64,000 bases of DNA. Source: Bacillota bacterium. GTDB taxonomy: Bacteria; Bacillota; Clostridia; Lachnospirales; Lachnospiraceae. A model generated the notes under the pieces. It saw nothing but the letters and a program-made list of their open reading frames with translations, was not told the DNA's origin and did not search any database. A program made the translations under genes and the position numbers. The stretch lies in assembly GCA_023439505.1 (NCBI GenBank), contig JAEXNR010000032.1, positions 62,001-126,000 of the forward strand, given 5' to 3'. This document shows positions 8,992-17,749 of this stretch, one piece after another. How positions within the stretch are numbered: position 1 is the stretch's first letter; every line of letters starts with the position of its first letter.

Positions 8992-9660
8992 ATGTTTTCT
9001 ATTCTGGTAGTGGAAGATGATGCAATTTTAAATAAAATGATCTGCGTTAGGCTAATGCAGGAGATGTATCATGTATATGCTGCTTCTGACGGAGAGGAAG
9101 CATTGGATATCATGGACCGGGAGCATATTGATCTTATGATCAATGATATTATGATGCCAAATATGGATGGTTATCAGCTTACAAGAGAGCTTCGCAGGGC
9201 TGCCTATCCAATCCCGATCTTAATGATTACAGCCAAAAACAGGATGGAGGACATGGAAAAGGGCTTTCAGGCAGGAACAGATGATTATATGATTAAGCCA
9301 ATTAATCTAAAGGAAATGGTACTGCGGGTGAAAGCCTTATTGCGCCGGGCGCAGGCGGCCAACGAGAAGAAGCTTGTGGTGGGAAAGGTTGTTTTGGATT
9401 ACGATGCATTGACCGTTACGACGGACATCCAATCGATTGACTTGCCTCCGAAAGAATTCTATCTGCTATTTCTACTTCTTAGTAATCCCAATAAAATATT
9501 TACCCGTCAGGCATTGATGGATGAAATATGGGGCATGGATTCTGAAGCAGATGACCGGACGGTGGATTCTCATATTAAGAAGCTGCGAAGAAAATTTGAG
9601 GATCGCGGTGAATTTGAGATCATTACCATTCGGGGGCTGGGGTATAAGGCGAAGATATAA
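8992..9660 (+). CDS. OmpR-family response regulator (HssR-like)
   Basis: A 222-residue regulator: receiver domain 1-115 with the acidic pocket E8/D9/D10, phospho-acceptor D52 (INDIMMPNMDGY) and the conserved Lys in YMIKPI, then a winged-helix DNA-binding domain ending ITIRGLGYKAKI. It is third in the permease-ATPase-regulator-kinase order and 17 bases after the ATPase stop, so it probably controls the exporter in response to the kinase encoded next. The pairing resembles HssRS with HrtAB, but sequence reading alone cannot fix the inducer. Confidence 0.93.
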   Translation: MFSILVVEDDAILNKMICVRLMQEMYHVYAASDGEEALDIMDREHIDLMINDIMMPNMDGYQLTRELRRAAYPIPILMITAKNRMEDMEKGFQAGTDDYMIKPINLKEMVLRVKALLRRAQAANEKKLVVGKVVLDYDALTVTTDIQSIDLPPKEFYLLFLLLSNPNKIFTRQALMDEIWGMDSEADDRTVDSHIKKLRRKFEDRGEFEIITIRGLGYKAKI

Positions 9661-9687
9661 AGCTAAGATATAAGGAAAGGATGTCAT

Positions 9688-10785
9688 ATGTGGATTAGAA
9701 AGTCAAAGCTGTTCAATGAAAATGTAAGGGTCTCACTAAGACTGAAATTAGCGCTGGGTTCTATACTTACCATCAGCTATATTTGTATCGTCTCCTGTGT
9801 ATTGGTCATCCTGGGCTTTCATTTTCTCTATCATAAACCGATTACGGGAATGGTTGCAATCATTATGTGCCTGATGATCTGTGGGCTTACCGTGGTCTGG
9901 AGTGGGTTTGCACTCTGGCATGAAGCACTCTATGTGACCAATCCCCTGCTTCGAATTATTCGTGGGGTGCAAAAGGTGGCCGACGGGGATCTGACGGTTC
10001 AGATTGAACCTAAGGTACAGTTTACTCACAGGAGGTCTCATCCTAAGGAACAGTATCCTGATGAAATTGATGAGCTTGCCAGGAATTTTAACGTCATGGT
10101 GCGGGAACTGGGGGCCATGGAATATATGCAAAAGGATTTCATGAGCAATATCACCCATGAGATGAAAACACCCATTGCTGCGATCAGTGGGTTCGCTGAG
10201 ATTTTATTGACAGGGGGTCTTAGTGAGCCGGATCAAAAGGAGTATCTGAATTATCTCTATGAGGAAGTACATCGCCTCTCCAGACTCAATGACAGTATGC
10301 TTCAGATGTCAAGGCTGGATTATCAGAATATTGTAGATAAGAAACAGGACGTGGCGGTAGATGAGCAAATCCGGTATTGCATTATTCTCCTGGAGGAAAT
10401 ATGGACAAAGAAGGAGACAGCGTTTGATTTGGAGCTGGAGAAAGTCATGGTTTCCAGTAATTATGATCTGCTTTTTCAGGTATGGACGAATCTGATCGAA
10501 AATGCCATTAAATATTCTAATCCGAAAGGTCAGGTATGGATCAAAGCCCGCCGGGAGAAAGAGGGAATTACGGTTGAGATCCGGGATGAAGGAATTGGGA
10601 TCCCGGTTGAGCAGCAAGACAAAATCTATGACAAATTCTATCAGTGCGACGAATCCCATAAAAGAATGGGCAGCGGTCTTGGGCTATCCATTGTAAAGAG
10701 GATAATTGAGTTGCTGGAGGGACATATTATGTGTGAGAGTGAGCCGGGTAAAGGCACCAGCTTTAAGATATACCTGCCCGGATGA
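9688..10785 (+). CDS. Sensor histidine kinase with HAMP domain
   Basis: A 365-residue membrane kinase. Two hydrophobic helices lie within residues 20-80 with a very short loop between them, so it probably senses within or near the membrane. A HAMP segment (about 85-150) carries a basic insertion. The HisKA box MSNITHEMKTPIAAISGF has its His near residue 157, and the ATPase domain has N box NLIENAIKYSN and G boxes DEGIGIP and GSGLGLSIV. It is the likely partner of the regulator 28 bases upstream. An AAGGA site precedes the ATG. Confidence 0.93.
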   Translation: MWIRKSKLFNENVRVSLRLKLALGSILTISYICIVSCVLVILGFHFLYHKPITGMVAIIMCLMICGLTVVWSGFALWHEALYVTNPLLRIIRGVQKVADGDLTVQIEPKVQFTHRRSHPKEQYPDEIDELARNFNVMVRELGAMEYMQKDFMSNITHEMKTPIAAISGFAEILLTGGLSEPDQKEYLNYLYEEVHRLSRLNDSMLQMSRLDYQNIVDKKQDVAVDEQIRYCIILLEEIWTKKETAFDLELEKVMVSSNYDLLFQVWTNLIENAIKYSNPKGQVWIKARREKEGITVEIRDEGIGIPVEQQDKIYDKFYQCDESHKRMGSGLGLSIVKRIIELLEGHIMCESEPGKGTSFKIYLPG

Positions 10786-10807
10786 TATTGAAAAGGAGGT
10801 TGATACG

Positions 10808-11338
10808 ATGAAAGAAATTTATCTGGCGGGAGGGTGCTTTTGGGGAACGGAGAAATTCCTGGAAGAGGTAACGGGAGTGATTGCTACTGAGGCTGGCTAT
10901 GCCAACGGAACCACAGAACATCCGACCTATGAGGAGGTCTGTCGTCATAATACGGGACATGCAGAAACCGTTAAAGTGATTTATGATGAAAATCAGATCA
11001 GTCTGCCCTTCCTATTGGATCTGTATTATCAGGTGATTAACCCGGTGAGCGTCAATCGTCAGGGTGGTGATACGGGTAGCCAGTATCGCACCGGTATCTA
11101 TTATGTTGACAAGCAAGAGGAAGGAATGATACAAAACTCCATCGCAAAGCTTCAGAGGAATTATAAGGAGAAAATTGCAATTGAGGTAATGCCTCTTAAG
11201 AATTACCATCGGGCTGAGGAATATCATCAGAAGTATCTGAATAAAAATCCCAATGGATATTGTCATATCGGAAAGGATAAATTCGATCTTGCAAGAAACG
11301 CGTATGATGCTGATTTACAGCATGAGAAACAGGCTTAA
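10808..11338 (+). CDS. msrA: Peptide methionine sulfoxide reductase A
   Basis: MsrA reduces the S-epimer of methionine sulfoxide in proteins and protects against oxidative damage. The 176-residue product starts MKEIYLAGGCFWG, placing the catalytic Cys at residue 10, and has the family blocks GYANGTTEHPTYEEVC and GDTGSQYRTGIYY and a late GYCHI Cys. The start is the ATG behind AAAAGGAGGT. An upstream in-frame TTG lies inside the kinase gene and is unlikely. It follows the kinase by 22 bases and may share its transcript. It ends before a hairpin shared with the convergent GH42 gene. Confidence 0.96.
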   Translation: MKEIYLAGGCFWGTEKFLEEVTGVIATEAGYANGTTEHPTYEEVCRHNTGHAETVKVIYDENQISLPFLLDLYYQVINPVSVNRQGGDTGSQYRTGIYYVDKQEEGMIQNSIAKLQRNYKEKIAIEVMPLKNYHRAEEYHQKYLNKNPNGYCHIGKDKFDLARNAYDADLQHEKQA

Positions 11339-11346
11339 ATACAGAA

Positions 11347-11379
11347 AATCAGGGTATTTCCCAATGGAATACCCTGATT
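11347..11379 (-). terminator. Hairpin terminator between msrA and the GH42 gene
   Basis: A perfect 12-bp inverted repeat (AATCAGGGTATT with AATACCCTGATT, 9-base loop). On the minus strand it is followed by TTTTCTGTATTT, so it fits a terminator for the GH42 gene. On the plus strand there is no T-run, so termination of msrA would be weaker. Confidence 0.65.
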
Positions 11380-11420
11380 GATAAAATGACAAAGGATGGC
11401 GTATCTTTTCAGATGAAGGT

Positions 11421-13442
11421 CTAGTCAGTGGCATTATTACCGGACTTTAGTATGATGCATTCATAGGGAGAGAGAACAAGCGAGTTAGCAATTATCTCGC
11501 CGGTTTCCAAAATGGAATATTCCCTGTTCAAAATAATTGTTTTGGTGGTGCGGTTAAAGTTTTGAACAAAATATAAAGTGTCATCCCCAACCCGTTTTGT
11601 AACAGTAACCCCGTAAGGCAGTATTTCTCCCAAACCTCTTTCAATCCCCAATTCTTTTAATCTATCGCTGTAAAACTCCTGATAAAAGCGATACTCATTA
11701 CGGGAGGCGATATAATATGCCTGACCCAGACCATAGGTATTCTTCGTCAGCGCCGGCGTATTCTGGTAATAATCATCCGTATAGCGACCTAAAACACTTG
11801 CGCTGTCTGCGTGTATCACCTCACACAGATCCCCGGTTTTATAATAGGTACCCTTATAGGAGACGGAGTTTTGATAAAAGACAGAAGGTGCATCAATTTC
11901 TTCTACGCGGATTCCAAAAACCGGGTCAAGAGGACTGCCACCTAAGAAGCAAAGATCGTTCTCGTCAACCATATTGCTCCAGTAACCTGATACATAGGTA
12001 CCGCCTTCTCGGACATATGCCTTTATCTTATCAATAAAGGGAGCCTTTAACAGATACAGGACAGGCGCAACTACCAGCTGATATCCATCCAGACGTTGAT
12101 CCATGTCAATGAAATCAACATCAACGCCCATTTCCCAGAAGGGCTTGTACTGTTCTAATACTCTCTGTAAATAGGCTTTCTCTTTCTTTGGTCCCTGCGC
12201 TTCGTCAATTGCCCACCAGTTTTCCCAATCGAAGATGATGGCAATCCGGGCCTCATTACAGGTAGAATAAATAGCATCCGTTATATTCCTTAAACGTGCA
12301 CCAACCCTGGATACCTCTTTGAATACCCGGGTATCGCCTGTGCCGTCATGACCCACCACTGCGCCATGGAACTTCTCTGAAGAGCCCCTGCTTTTTCTCC
12401 ACTGAAAGTACTGCACACTGTTGGAACCATGCGCCACCGCCTGCATGGAAACCAATTCATGAAGGCCCGGGCGTTTTGGAGTGCAGATATCCGCCCAGTT
12501 AGTCATAGAGGGTGTACTTTCCATCAACAAAAAGGGTTCCTTCTTCAAACTGCGCATTACGTTATGAAAAGCGGCATTAGATACGGCAACGTCTATTTCA
12601 TCCGTTGCGGAATGCCAAAAGGGATAACTGTCCCAGGAAACAATATCTACGGCATCCTGAAATTTAAAATAATCCAGATATTGAAAGAAGGGCATCATAT
12701 TCGTAGTAACCGGAAGCCCGTTACTGTATTTTTTTACAGCTTTTACTTCTTCCAGATAGAAGTCCCTCATTTGCCAGGTTACAAACCGCTTCCAGTCCAA
12801 GACCAGACCATGAAGATATAACTCACCTTGCTCCACTGGACTATGGAGCTGAGACCAGTCCGTATAGGTATGTGACCAGAATTTCGTCCACCATGCGGCA
12901 TTCAGGGCATCCAGAGTACGATATTTCTCTTTCAGCCATGTTCGAAAGGCCTCCTGACAGAGAGGACAATGACAGGAAGCATCAGCAAAATTCCCCCCCA
13001 GCTCATTAGAGATATGCCATAAAATAACTCCTTCCTGTGTCCCGAAGCGTTTTGCAAGTGAGGTATCTATTTTTCTTGTCATCTCTCTCATGACAGGGGA
13101 GGTATAGCAAAAGTTATGCCGTTTTCCCGGCAGGTTTCTGACAAGGTGATGATTTACCTGCATTACTTCTTCATGCTTTGAGGTTAACCAGTGCGGCATG
13201 GCCCCAGTTGGAGTTGCAAGAATGGTATAGATACCTTCCCGGTATAAACGATGGATGACTGCTTCCAGCCAATCGAACTGATACGAGCCCTCCTCAGGTT
13301 CCAGCGCGGTCCACGCAAAAATTCCCAGGGATACGCAGTTCACATTTGCCTTTTTCATAAGAAGGATATCTTGTTCCAGGATATCCGGATATTCAAGCCA
13401 TTGATCGGGATTATAATCCCCCCCATGGAGCATCTTTTCCAT
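11421..13442 (-). CDS. Beta-galactosidase, glycoside hydrolase family 42
   Basis: GH42 enzymes hydrolyse beta-D-galactosides, often plant-derived galacto-oligosaccharides in the cytoplasm. About 673 residues, full length for the family. It has the N-terminal MLHGGDYNPDQW, acid/base Glu in LWHISNELGG (about 147), nucleophile Glu in FLLMESTPSMTNW (about 308) and the four-Cys zinc cluster (NFCYTS plus ASCHCPLCQ). The ATG of MEKMLHGG is chosen as start. An in-frame TTG 15 bases upstream is possible, but neither has a good ribosome binding site. The start region is fused to the 5' end of a response-regulator gene in another frame. The natural promoter and leader are probably gone, so expression may depend on the kinase transcript. 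Confidence 0.93.
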   Translation of the reverse strand: MEKMLHGGDYNPDQWLEYPDILEQDILLMKKANVNCVSLGIFAWTALEPEEGSYQFDWLEAVIHRLYREGIYTILATPTGAMPHWLTSKHEEVMQVNHHLVRNLPGKRHNFCYTSPVMREMTRKIDTSLAKRFGTQEGVILWHISNELGGNFADASCHCPLCQEAFRTWLKEKYRTLDALNAAWWTKFWSHTYTDWSQLHSPVEQGELYLHGLVLDWKRFVTWQMRDFYLEEVKAVKKYSNGLPVTTNMMPFFQYLDYFKFQDAVDIVSWDSYPFWHSATDEIDVAVSNAAFHNVMRSLKKEPFLLMESTPSMTNWADICTPKRPGLHELVSMQAVAHGSNSVQYFQWRKSRGSSEKFHGAVVGHDGTGDTRVFKEVSRVGARLRNITDAIYSTCNEARIAIIFDWENWWAIDEAQGPKKEKAYLQRVLEQYKPFWEMGVDVDFIDMDQRLDGYQLVVAPVLYLLKAPFIDKIKAYVREGGTYVSGYWSNMVDENDLCFLGGSPLDPVFGIRVEEIDAPSVFYQNSVSYKGTYYKTGDLCEVIHADSASVLGRYTDDYYQNTPALTKNTYGLGQAYYIASRNEYRFYQEFYSDRLKELGIERGLGEILPYGVTVTKRVGDDTLYFVQNFNRTTKTIILNREYSILETGEIIANSLVLSPYECIILKSGNNATD

Positions 13443-13548
13443 GGATTGCTTCGCCAACGATTTGAAACCCGATATTCTCCCAATCTATCATCATTTTTAT
13501 GGAAGCTCTGTTCATGGTATCATCATCAGCAATTATCACATTATACAT
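13411..13548 (-). pseudogene. Truncated YesN-type response regulator (N-terminal 41 codons)
   Basis: Reading from the ATG that overlaps the kinase stop gives MYNVIIADDDTMNRASIKMM, then IDWENIGFQIVGEAIHGKDA. This is a textbook receiver N-terminus of the AraC-output (YesN) class, with the acidic pocket and the GEAxxGxxA motif. The frame then enters GH42 sequence and stops after about 45 codons, before the phospho-acceptor Asp. The regulator expected downstream of the YesM-type kinase has therefore lost the rest of its receiver and all of its DNA-binding domain. The last receiver-like codons and the first GH42 codons meet at AAGATGCTC, and a run of seven G follows. A deletion is the simplest reading. 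An assembly join is the alternative. Confidence 0.75.
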
Positions 13549-15313
13549 GATTACCCTCCTCTAAATTATTTAGTATTACCGGTAAAATCATAGTAGTTTT
13601 CGTATATTGCCCCAATTTACTCTCAATGGTAATTCCATATTCCTCTCCGAAATTTAGCTTAATCCTTCTGTGCACATTCGCTATTCCGATATTTTCTGTG
13701 CTCTGTGTATCTCTTTCCAATAAATGCTTGATTTTGTCCTCCACGATACCGCAGCCGTCATCGGTGACAACAATATAAACCAGGTCGTCCTTTCTGCTTA
13801 GATTGACTTCTATTGAACCAATGTCCTCCTTGTCCTGTAAACCATGTGAGATAGAATTTTCGACAATTGGCTGGATCAGCAATCTGGAGATCAGGCAATC
13901 CATACAAGCTTCATCCGTGTGAATTCTAACTTCAAAATTCTCTGCATAGCGTATTTTCATAAGATAAATGTAGCTTTCCAGCATTTGTATTTCTTCCCGA
14001 ATGGTATAAAGACTGGTTGAGCTTTTAAACGAGCAGGAGAGAATTTTCATAAGTGCTTCCGCCATGTTTCTAATTCCGTCATATTTTGCAGCTTGTGCCA
14101 TGAAGCGGATGGTATTCAGTGTATTTACCATAAAATGAGGATTGATCTGGGATTGCAGTGCTTTAATTTCTTCTTTATGTTTTTCTTCTTCTTTGGCTTC
14201 ATTGCTTGCGATCAATTCTCCGATTTGGCGGACCATCTTATTAAACGAATGAATCATCTTGCGTATCTCCAGAGCACCATTGGGCTGTACATGAGTATCA
14301 AGATTTCCTGTCTCCATTTGTTCCATTCCCTGCTCCAGATCATTGATCGGAGAAATAATATTTTTAAGAAACAACCTGGTAAAAAAATAAAACAGAATAA
14401 ATAAAAGGACGGCAATGGAAATCAGTGCCAGAGTGATATTACGATATATGGTCAATAAGGGGCTGCTTTTTGAAATGGTGATCAGCTTCCAGTCGGAGTT
14501 AACGACATCCTCAACCAAATATCTCAACCTCTGGCCATTTATCTTTTTCACGTGACTACCGGTATCATTTACCGCAAGCTGGGGAATGATAGCATCGTTA
14601 GCAGCGTCTGACTTAACTATGATCGTTCCGTTTTTGTCTATCAGGTAAACACTCCCTATGGTTGTCCATTCCCTATAGGTTTCAATCAGATGAAATGACT
14701 GGGCATTTATGTATAAGGTGACGGTTTGAATCCGCCGGTTGATATCAAACTTATCCGGAGCAAAGGCAATCACCAGCATATGATTGGACTTGTTGGTAGC
14801 TCTTCTGGCCAATAATATATTTTGCCGTTCATAGCCAAGGGTTACATTATCTTTATTTGTGAGAGTTTCCTGATACCAGATGCTTTTACTGATTTCACTC
14901 ATGGGAATATCCAGATTATCCTTTAGATCGTAATGCGTTCCATCTTTCATATAAAAGTGCACCGCCAGGATATCGGCTTTGGGAATAAACAGGGATTTAA
15001 AGGAGGTTGTTAATTTGTTACTGTAGATGAATTGCTGATCTTCATCCCCTTTATTATAATCAGATGCATATTCCAATACTTGATTGTCATTTGTTAAGAG
15101 AAAATGACTTAAGCTGATAAAGCTGTCTTCTATTTCGCTATCCAAAGCTGTCTTAATATTATTTTGTGAGAGTTTCATTGTCTCAACCAGGGATGCCTCT
15201 GATTGTTTTATTACAAAAACCATGGTGGTAATTATGATAACTAGAATTGGGATTACGATTAAAACTATGAAGTTAGAATAAAAGATAGTGCTTAAATGTT
15301 TTCTCCGAAACAT
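13541..15313 (-). CDS. YesM-type sensor histidine kinase
   Basis: A 590-residue kinase with N-terminal membrane helix (about 13-33), extracytoplasmic Cache-like sensor (about 35-285), second helix (about 290-312), HAMP, then His_kinase (INPHFMVNTLNTIRFM) and HATPase_c domain (VENSISHGL, DDGCGI). This LytS/YesM class normally controls carbohydrate genes with an AraC-output regulator encoded next to it. Here that partner is only a short remnant, so the kinase looks orphaned unless it talks to another regulator such as the YesN-like one near 33 kb. GGGGGG lies upstream of the ATG as a ribosome binding site. Confidence 0.92.
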   Translation of the reverse strand: MFRRKHLSTIFYSNFIVLIVIPILVIIITTMVFVIKQSEASLVETMKLSQNNIKTALDSEIEDSFISLSHFLLTNDNQVLEYASDYNKGDEDQQFIYSNKLTTSFKSLFIPKADILAVHFYMKDGTHYDLKDNLDIPMSEISKSIWYQETLTNKDNVTLGYERQNILLARRATNKSNHMLVIAFAPDKFDINRRIQTVTLYINAQSFHLIETYREWTTIGSVYLIDKNGTIIVKSDAANDAIIPQLAVNDTGSHVKKINGQRLRYLVEDVVNSDWKLITISKSSPLLTIYRNITLALISIAVLLFILFYFFTRLFLKNIISPINDLEQGMEQMETGNLDTHVQPNGALEIRKMIHSFNKMVRQIGELIASNEAKEEEKHKEEIKALQSQINPHFMVNTLNTIRFMAQAAKYDGIRNMAEALMKILSCSFKSSTSLYTIREEIQMLESYIYLMKIRYAENFEVRIHTDEACMDCLISRLLIQPIVENSISHGLQDKEDIGSIEVNLSRKDDLVYIVVTDDGCGIVEDKIKHLLERDTQSTENIGIANVHRRIKLNFGEEYGITIESKLGQYTKTTMILPVILNNLEEGNHV

Positions 15314-15548
15314 AGTATCCCCCCATTATATTATTAAGATAACTATAGCATGGTTTTTAAAAATCGCACATGTACATTCTTCACTTTCGTTGACTTATTT
15401 ACATATATTGAGGCACCATGTCTTTCGTGGCAATATGGACTTTTGCGGAAAAGAAGATTGCATGGCGCTGTATTTAAGGGTATGATTAGCATGTAAATAT
15501 AGCGATCGTTTCCGGCACAAGAAAAGCAGCAATGATGAGAGGTAAAAG

Positions 15549-16265
15549 ATGAGAATATTAGTAGTAAATGATGACGGAATCCAGGCAGAGGGAATCATCA
15601 GACTTGCAAAGATGGCACGACAGTTAGGAGAAGTATGGGTGGCAGCACCGAAAAGTCAATGCAGTGCCATGTCCCACCATATTACAGTCTTTGGAGAAAT
15701 TGAGGTGGAAAAGGCAGAGTTTCCGGTAGAAGGAGTCCGGGCATATAGCATCAGCGGAACACCGGCAGATTGTGTAAAAGTCGGACTGGGATATCTGATG
15801 TCAGAGAGGCCTGACGTGGTTTTTTCAGGAATTAATCATGGCTATAACGTGGGATATGATATCGCGTATTCCGGTACGATAGGAGCGGCCATGGAGGCGT
15901 TACTTAATGGAATACCTGCCATAGCGTTTTCCTGCGAGATGAATGGATTATATGATGTGGTAGAGGAGAATCTTCTAACAATTACCAGGGAGCTCTTGGA
16001 TCGCAGTATTGCAGGAAACGAAATCTGGAATGTGAACTTTCCCGGATGCACGGCTGCAGAATGCAAGGGAATACTGGAAGATCGTGTCCCGGAACAGGGT
16101 CACTTCTATCAGGACCGTTATATCAAAACCGAGACTGCACATGGTGGGTTTCGTCTGATGGCCTGTAATATAGCAAATACGGATCGAAATGAGGGTTCGG
16201 ATCTGAGGGCTGTTTGGGAGAAGTATATCTCTATCGGAAGAGTGAGATGTACCGTATTAAAATAA
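15549..16265 (+). CDS. surE: 5'-nucleotidase / nucleoside 5'-monophosphate phosphatase SurE
   Basis: SurE is a metal-dependent phosphatase that removes phosphate from nucleoside 5'- and 3'-monophosphates in stationary phase. The 238-residue product has the metal-binding NDDG motif (residues 7-10), the Ser loop (QCSAMSHHIT), SGTPADCV and the Asn ligand in SGINHGYNVGYDIAYSGTIG. Length fits the family. It lies alone on the plus strand between the minus-strand kinase and LuxR-type genes, with GAGAGGT as ribosome binding site. About 235 bases upstream hold no gene and no promoter I can defend. Confidence 0.95.
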   Translation: MRILVVNDDGIQAEGIIRLAKMARQLGEVWVAAPKSQCSAMSHHITVFGEIEVEKAEFPVEGVRAYSISGTPADCVKVGLGYLMSERPDVVFSGINHGYNVGYDIAYSGTIGAAMEALLNGIPAIAFSCEMNGLYDVVEENLLTITRELLDRSIAGNEIWNVNFPGCTAAECKGILEDRVPEQGHFYQDRYIKTETAHGGFRLMACNIANTDRNEGSDLRAVWEKYISIGRVRCTVLK

Positions 16266-16287
16266 GGCTGCCTGACCGCAGAAGCCG

Positions 16288-17376
16288 TTAAGAAACCCTT
16301 CCGGCGGGTAATAATTTGGCAACCAGTTCCGTACGGGATTTCACTTCCATCTTAAGGAATAACCCAGCCATATATTTTTTCACGGTGGATAATCCGATAT
16401 ACAAATCACCGGCGATTTCAGCATTAGATTTGCCCTTTAATAAAAGAGATATAATTTCCTTCTCACGGGAAGTAAAGGAGTACTTATTGATAAGATCGTC
16501 TGTGCTCCTGTCACTTCTCTCTAATACATTTTCTGTTACCAGCATCTCATTTGCCTTCTCGATGAATTGTTCCGGCGTAAGGAATTTATCCTTCAGAATA
16601 TGATATCCGATGTGAACCTCTATTTTAACAGGTTCATTTTCTATGTTGAAGTTGATATTTTTTATCCGTTCTTTAATATGATTACAGTTGCGTCCCACCT
16701 GATTTTCATTCAATCCGTACATAACAAGAAGAAATCGTAATCCATGGTAGTTTGAAATCCAATCATTTGAATGTCTTGGAAGACCCCGCAATGCCGTTGC
16801 AGCTTCAATCAGGATCTGATTGCCAACGGTGTAACCATAGGTACTGTAAATGTAATCCATATTTTTGATCTCGATTACAAATAAAACAATAGTTATCTTC
16901 TCCTTAAAAGAAGTATGGATGTCATAGGGAAGTCGTTCAAAAACGTATTTGTCATGATAGATATTTGTTAATACATTCTTTACGATGGAGACATTTTGCT
17001 TTTCTATCAATCGGGTCATACTGCTATACTTTTTGTTAAGTGCAAAATATTCGGGGGGAATGTTCTGCATGAATTCAATTACAACATTTTCTCTTACCGG
17101 AACAGCTGTGATAATAAAAATATTAGATGCATGACATTCAACCTTTGTAAAGGATTTATGATGTAGATTTGCGCGCATGGAAATGCAATTTTCACACACA
17201 CGTTCCTTGACCCACAAGTCATAGCAGGCATCATTATCGTTGGTGGGATGATTGAAATCCTTGATAATGGTAGCCACTTTTTTTTCGACAGGATTTACGA
17301 TTCTAACGCAATCATATAAACTCTCCAGTAAGTTAAAGTCTGAAATGATGTCTTGAATTACGTCATTATTTTCCAT
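16288..17376 (-). CDS. LuxR-type regulator with Cys-rich PAS-like and degenerate GGDEF domains
   Basis: A 362-residue protein with three parts. Residues 10-125 look PAS-like and carry CYDLWVKERVCENCIS plus a later Cys, a motif pattern seen in clostridial sensor proteins that could bind a metal or cofactor. Residues 140-275 look like a diguanylate cyclase fold, but the GGDEF signature is replaced by YHGLRF, so it should be inactive. Residues 295-358 are a LuxR/GerE helix-turn-helix (SFTSREKEIISLLLKGKSNA). There is no clear ribosome binding site at the chosen ATG. Target genes are unknown. The divergent chemotaxis receptor is the nearest candidate. Confidence 0.8.
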   Translation of the reverse strand: MENNDVIQDIISDFNLLESLYDCVRIVNPVEKKVATIIKDFNHPTNDNDACYDLWVKERVCENCISMRANLHHKSFTKVECHASNIFIITAVPVRENVVIEFMQNIPPEYFALNKKYSSMTRLIEKQNVSIVKNVLTNIYHDKYVFERLPYDIHTSFKEKITIVLFVIEIKNMDYIYSTYGYTVGNQILIEAATALRGLPRHSNDWISNYHGLRFLLVMYGLNENQVGRNCNHIKERIKNINFNIENEPVKIEVHIGYHILKDKFLTPEQFIEKANEMLVTENVLERSDRSTDDLINKYSFTSREKEIISLLLKGKSNAEIAGDLYIGLSTVKKYMAGLFLKMEVKSRTELVAKLLPAGRVS

Positions 17377-17543
17377 ATGTATTCTGTATGATATATTCCA
17401 GAGTAATTACCATACATTCCTTTCCGTATAGTTTACATAGTTACTTACACTGCAGGTAGATTCATTGCAAAGGTTATGAAAAGTATACTTTTGACCCATG
17501 CAATTTTACGAAAAGCTATTATATGATAGGGGCAAGGATATAC

Positions 17544-17570
17544 TTAAGTTCCCCATCCCGCTACCGATTT
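17544..17570 (+). promoter_or_regulatory. Candidate sigma-28 (SigD) promoter
   Basis: TTAAGTTC, an 11-base spacer, then ACCGATTT. Against the Gram-positive sigma-D consensus (TAAAGTTT, 11 bases, GCCGATAT) this matches 6 of 8 positions in each element with the exact spacer. It lies about 180 bases before the chemotaxis receptor, the class of gene normally read by this sigma factor. Confidence 0.5.
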
Positions 17571-17681
17571 TATTATATCATAATTCATCATAAAGTACAG
17601 TGAATAACAATGAAAATAACGACCAAGGCGTTATTTGGCGGATGGGATAATAAGAGGGAAAGAAATAGAACTTTCACTCAG

Positions 17682-17743
17682 CAAGTTTGCGTCTGCGCTG
17701 CGTACACAAACTTGGGAAATGCAAAAGCGGCGCAGAAATGGAG
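17682..17743 (+). promoter_or_regulatory. Interleaved stems (pseudoknot or switch) at the receptor ribosome binding site
   Basis: Stem 1 pairs CAAGTTTG (17682-17689) with CAAACTTG (17707-17714). Its loop holds TCTGCGCTGC (17692-17701), which can pair with GCGGCGCAGA (17727-17736) outside the stem, with one G-U pair. This is H-type pseudoknot topology with an A-rich third loop. The GGAG ribosome binding site begins 4 bases after the second stem. If the two stems cannot coexist they would be alternatives, which is also a switch-like arrangement. Confidence 0.4.
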
Positions 17744-17749
17744 ACAAGT

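Larger units (their letters stand above)
17377..17749. other. Intergenic region between LuxR-type regulator and chemotaxis receptor
   Basis: A 373-base divergent intergenic region. It holds a sigma-28-like promoter and two interleaved RNA stems just before the receptor start, described separately. I see no convincing sigma-A promoter for the minus-strand regulator and no conserved riboswitch consensus. Confidence 0.5.

Noticed and set aside
17571..17749. Cyclic-di-GMP riboswitch in the chemotaxis receptor leader
   Set aside because: Such switches are common there, but I find neither the conserved GEMM-I core sequences nor its stem order.
17687..17749. Longer N-terminus for the chemotaxis receptor from an upstream TTG
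   Set aside because: It would translate the structured leader, has no ribosome binding site and adds a Cys/Arg-rich stretch not seen in such receptors.
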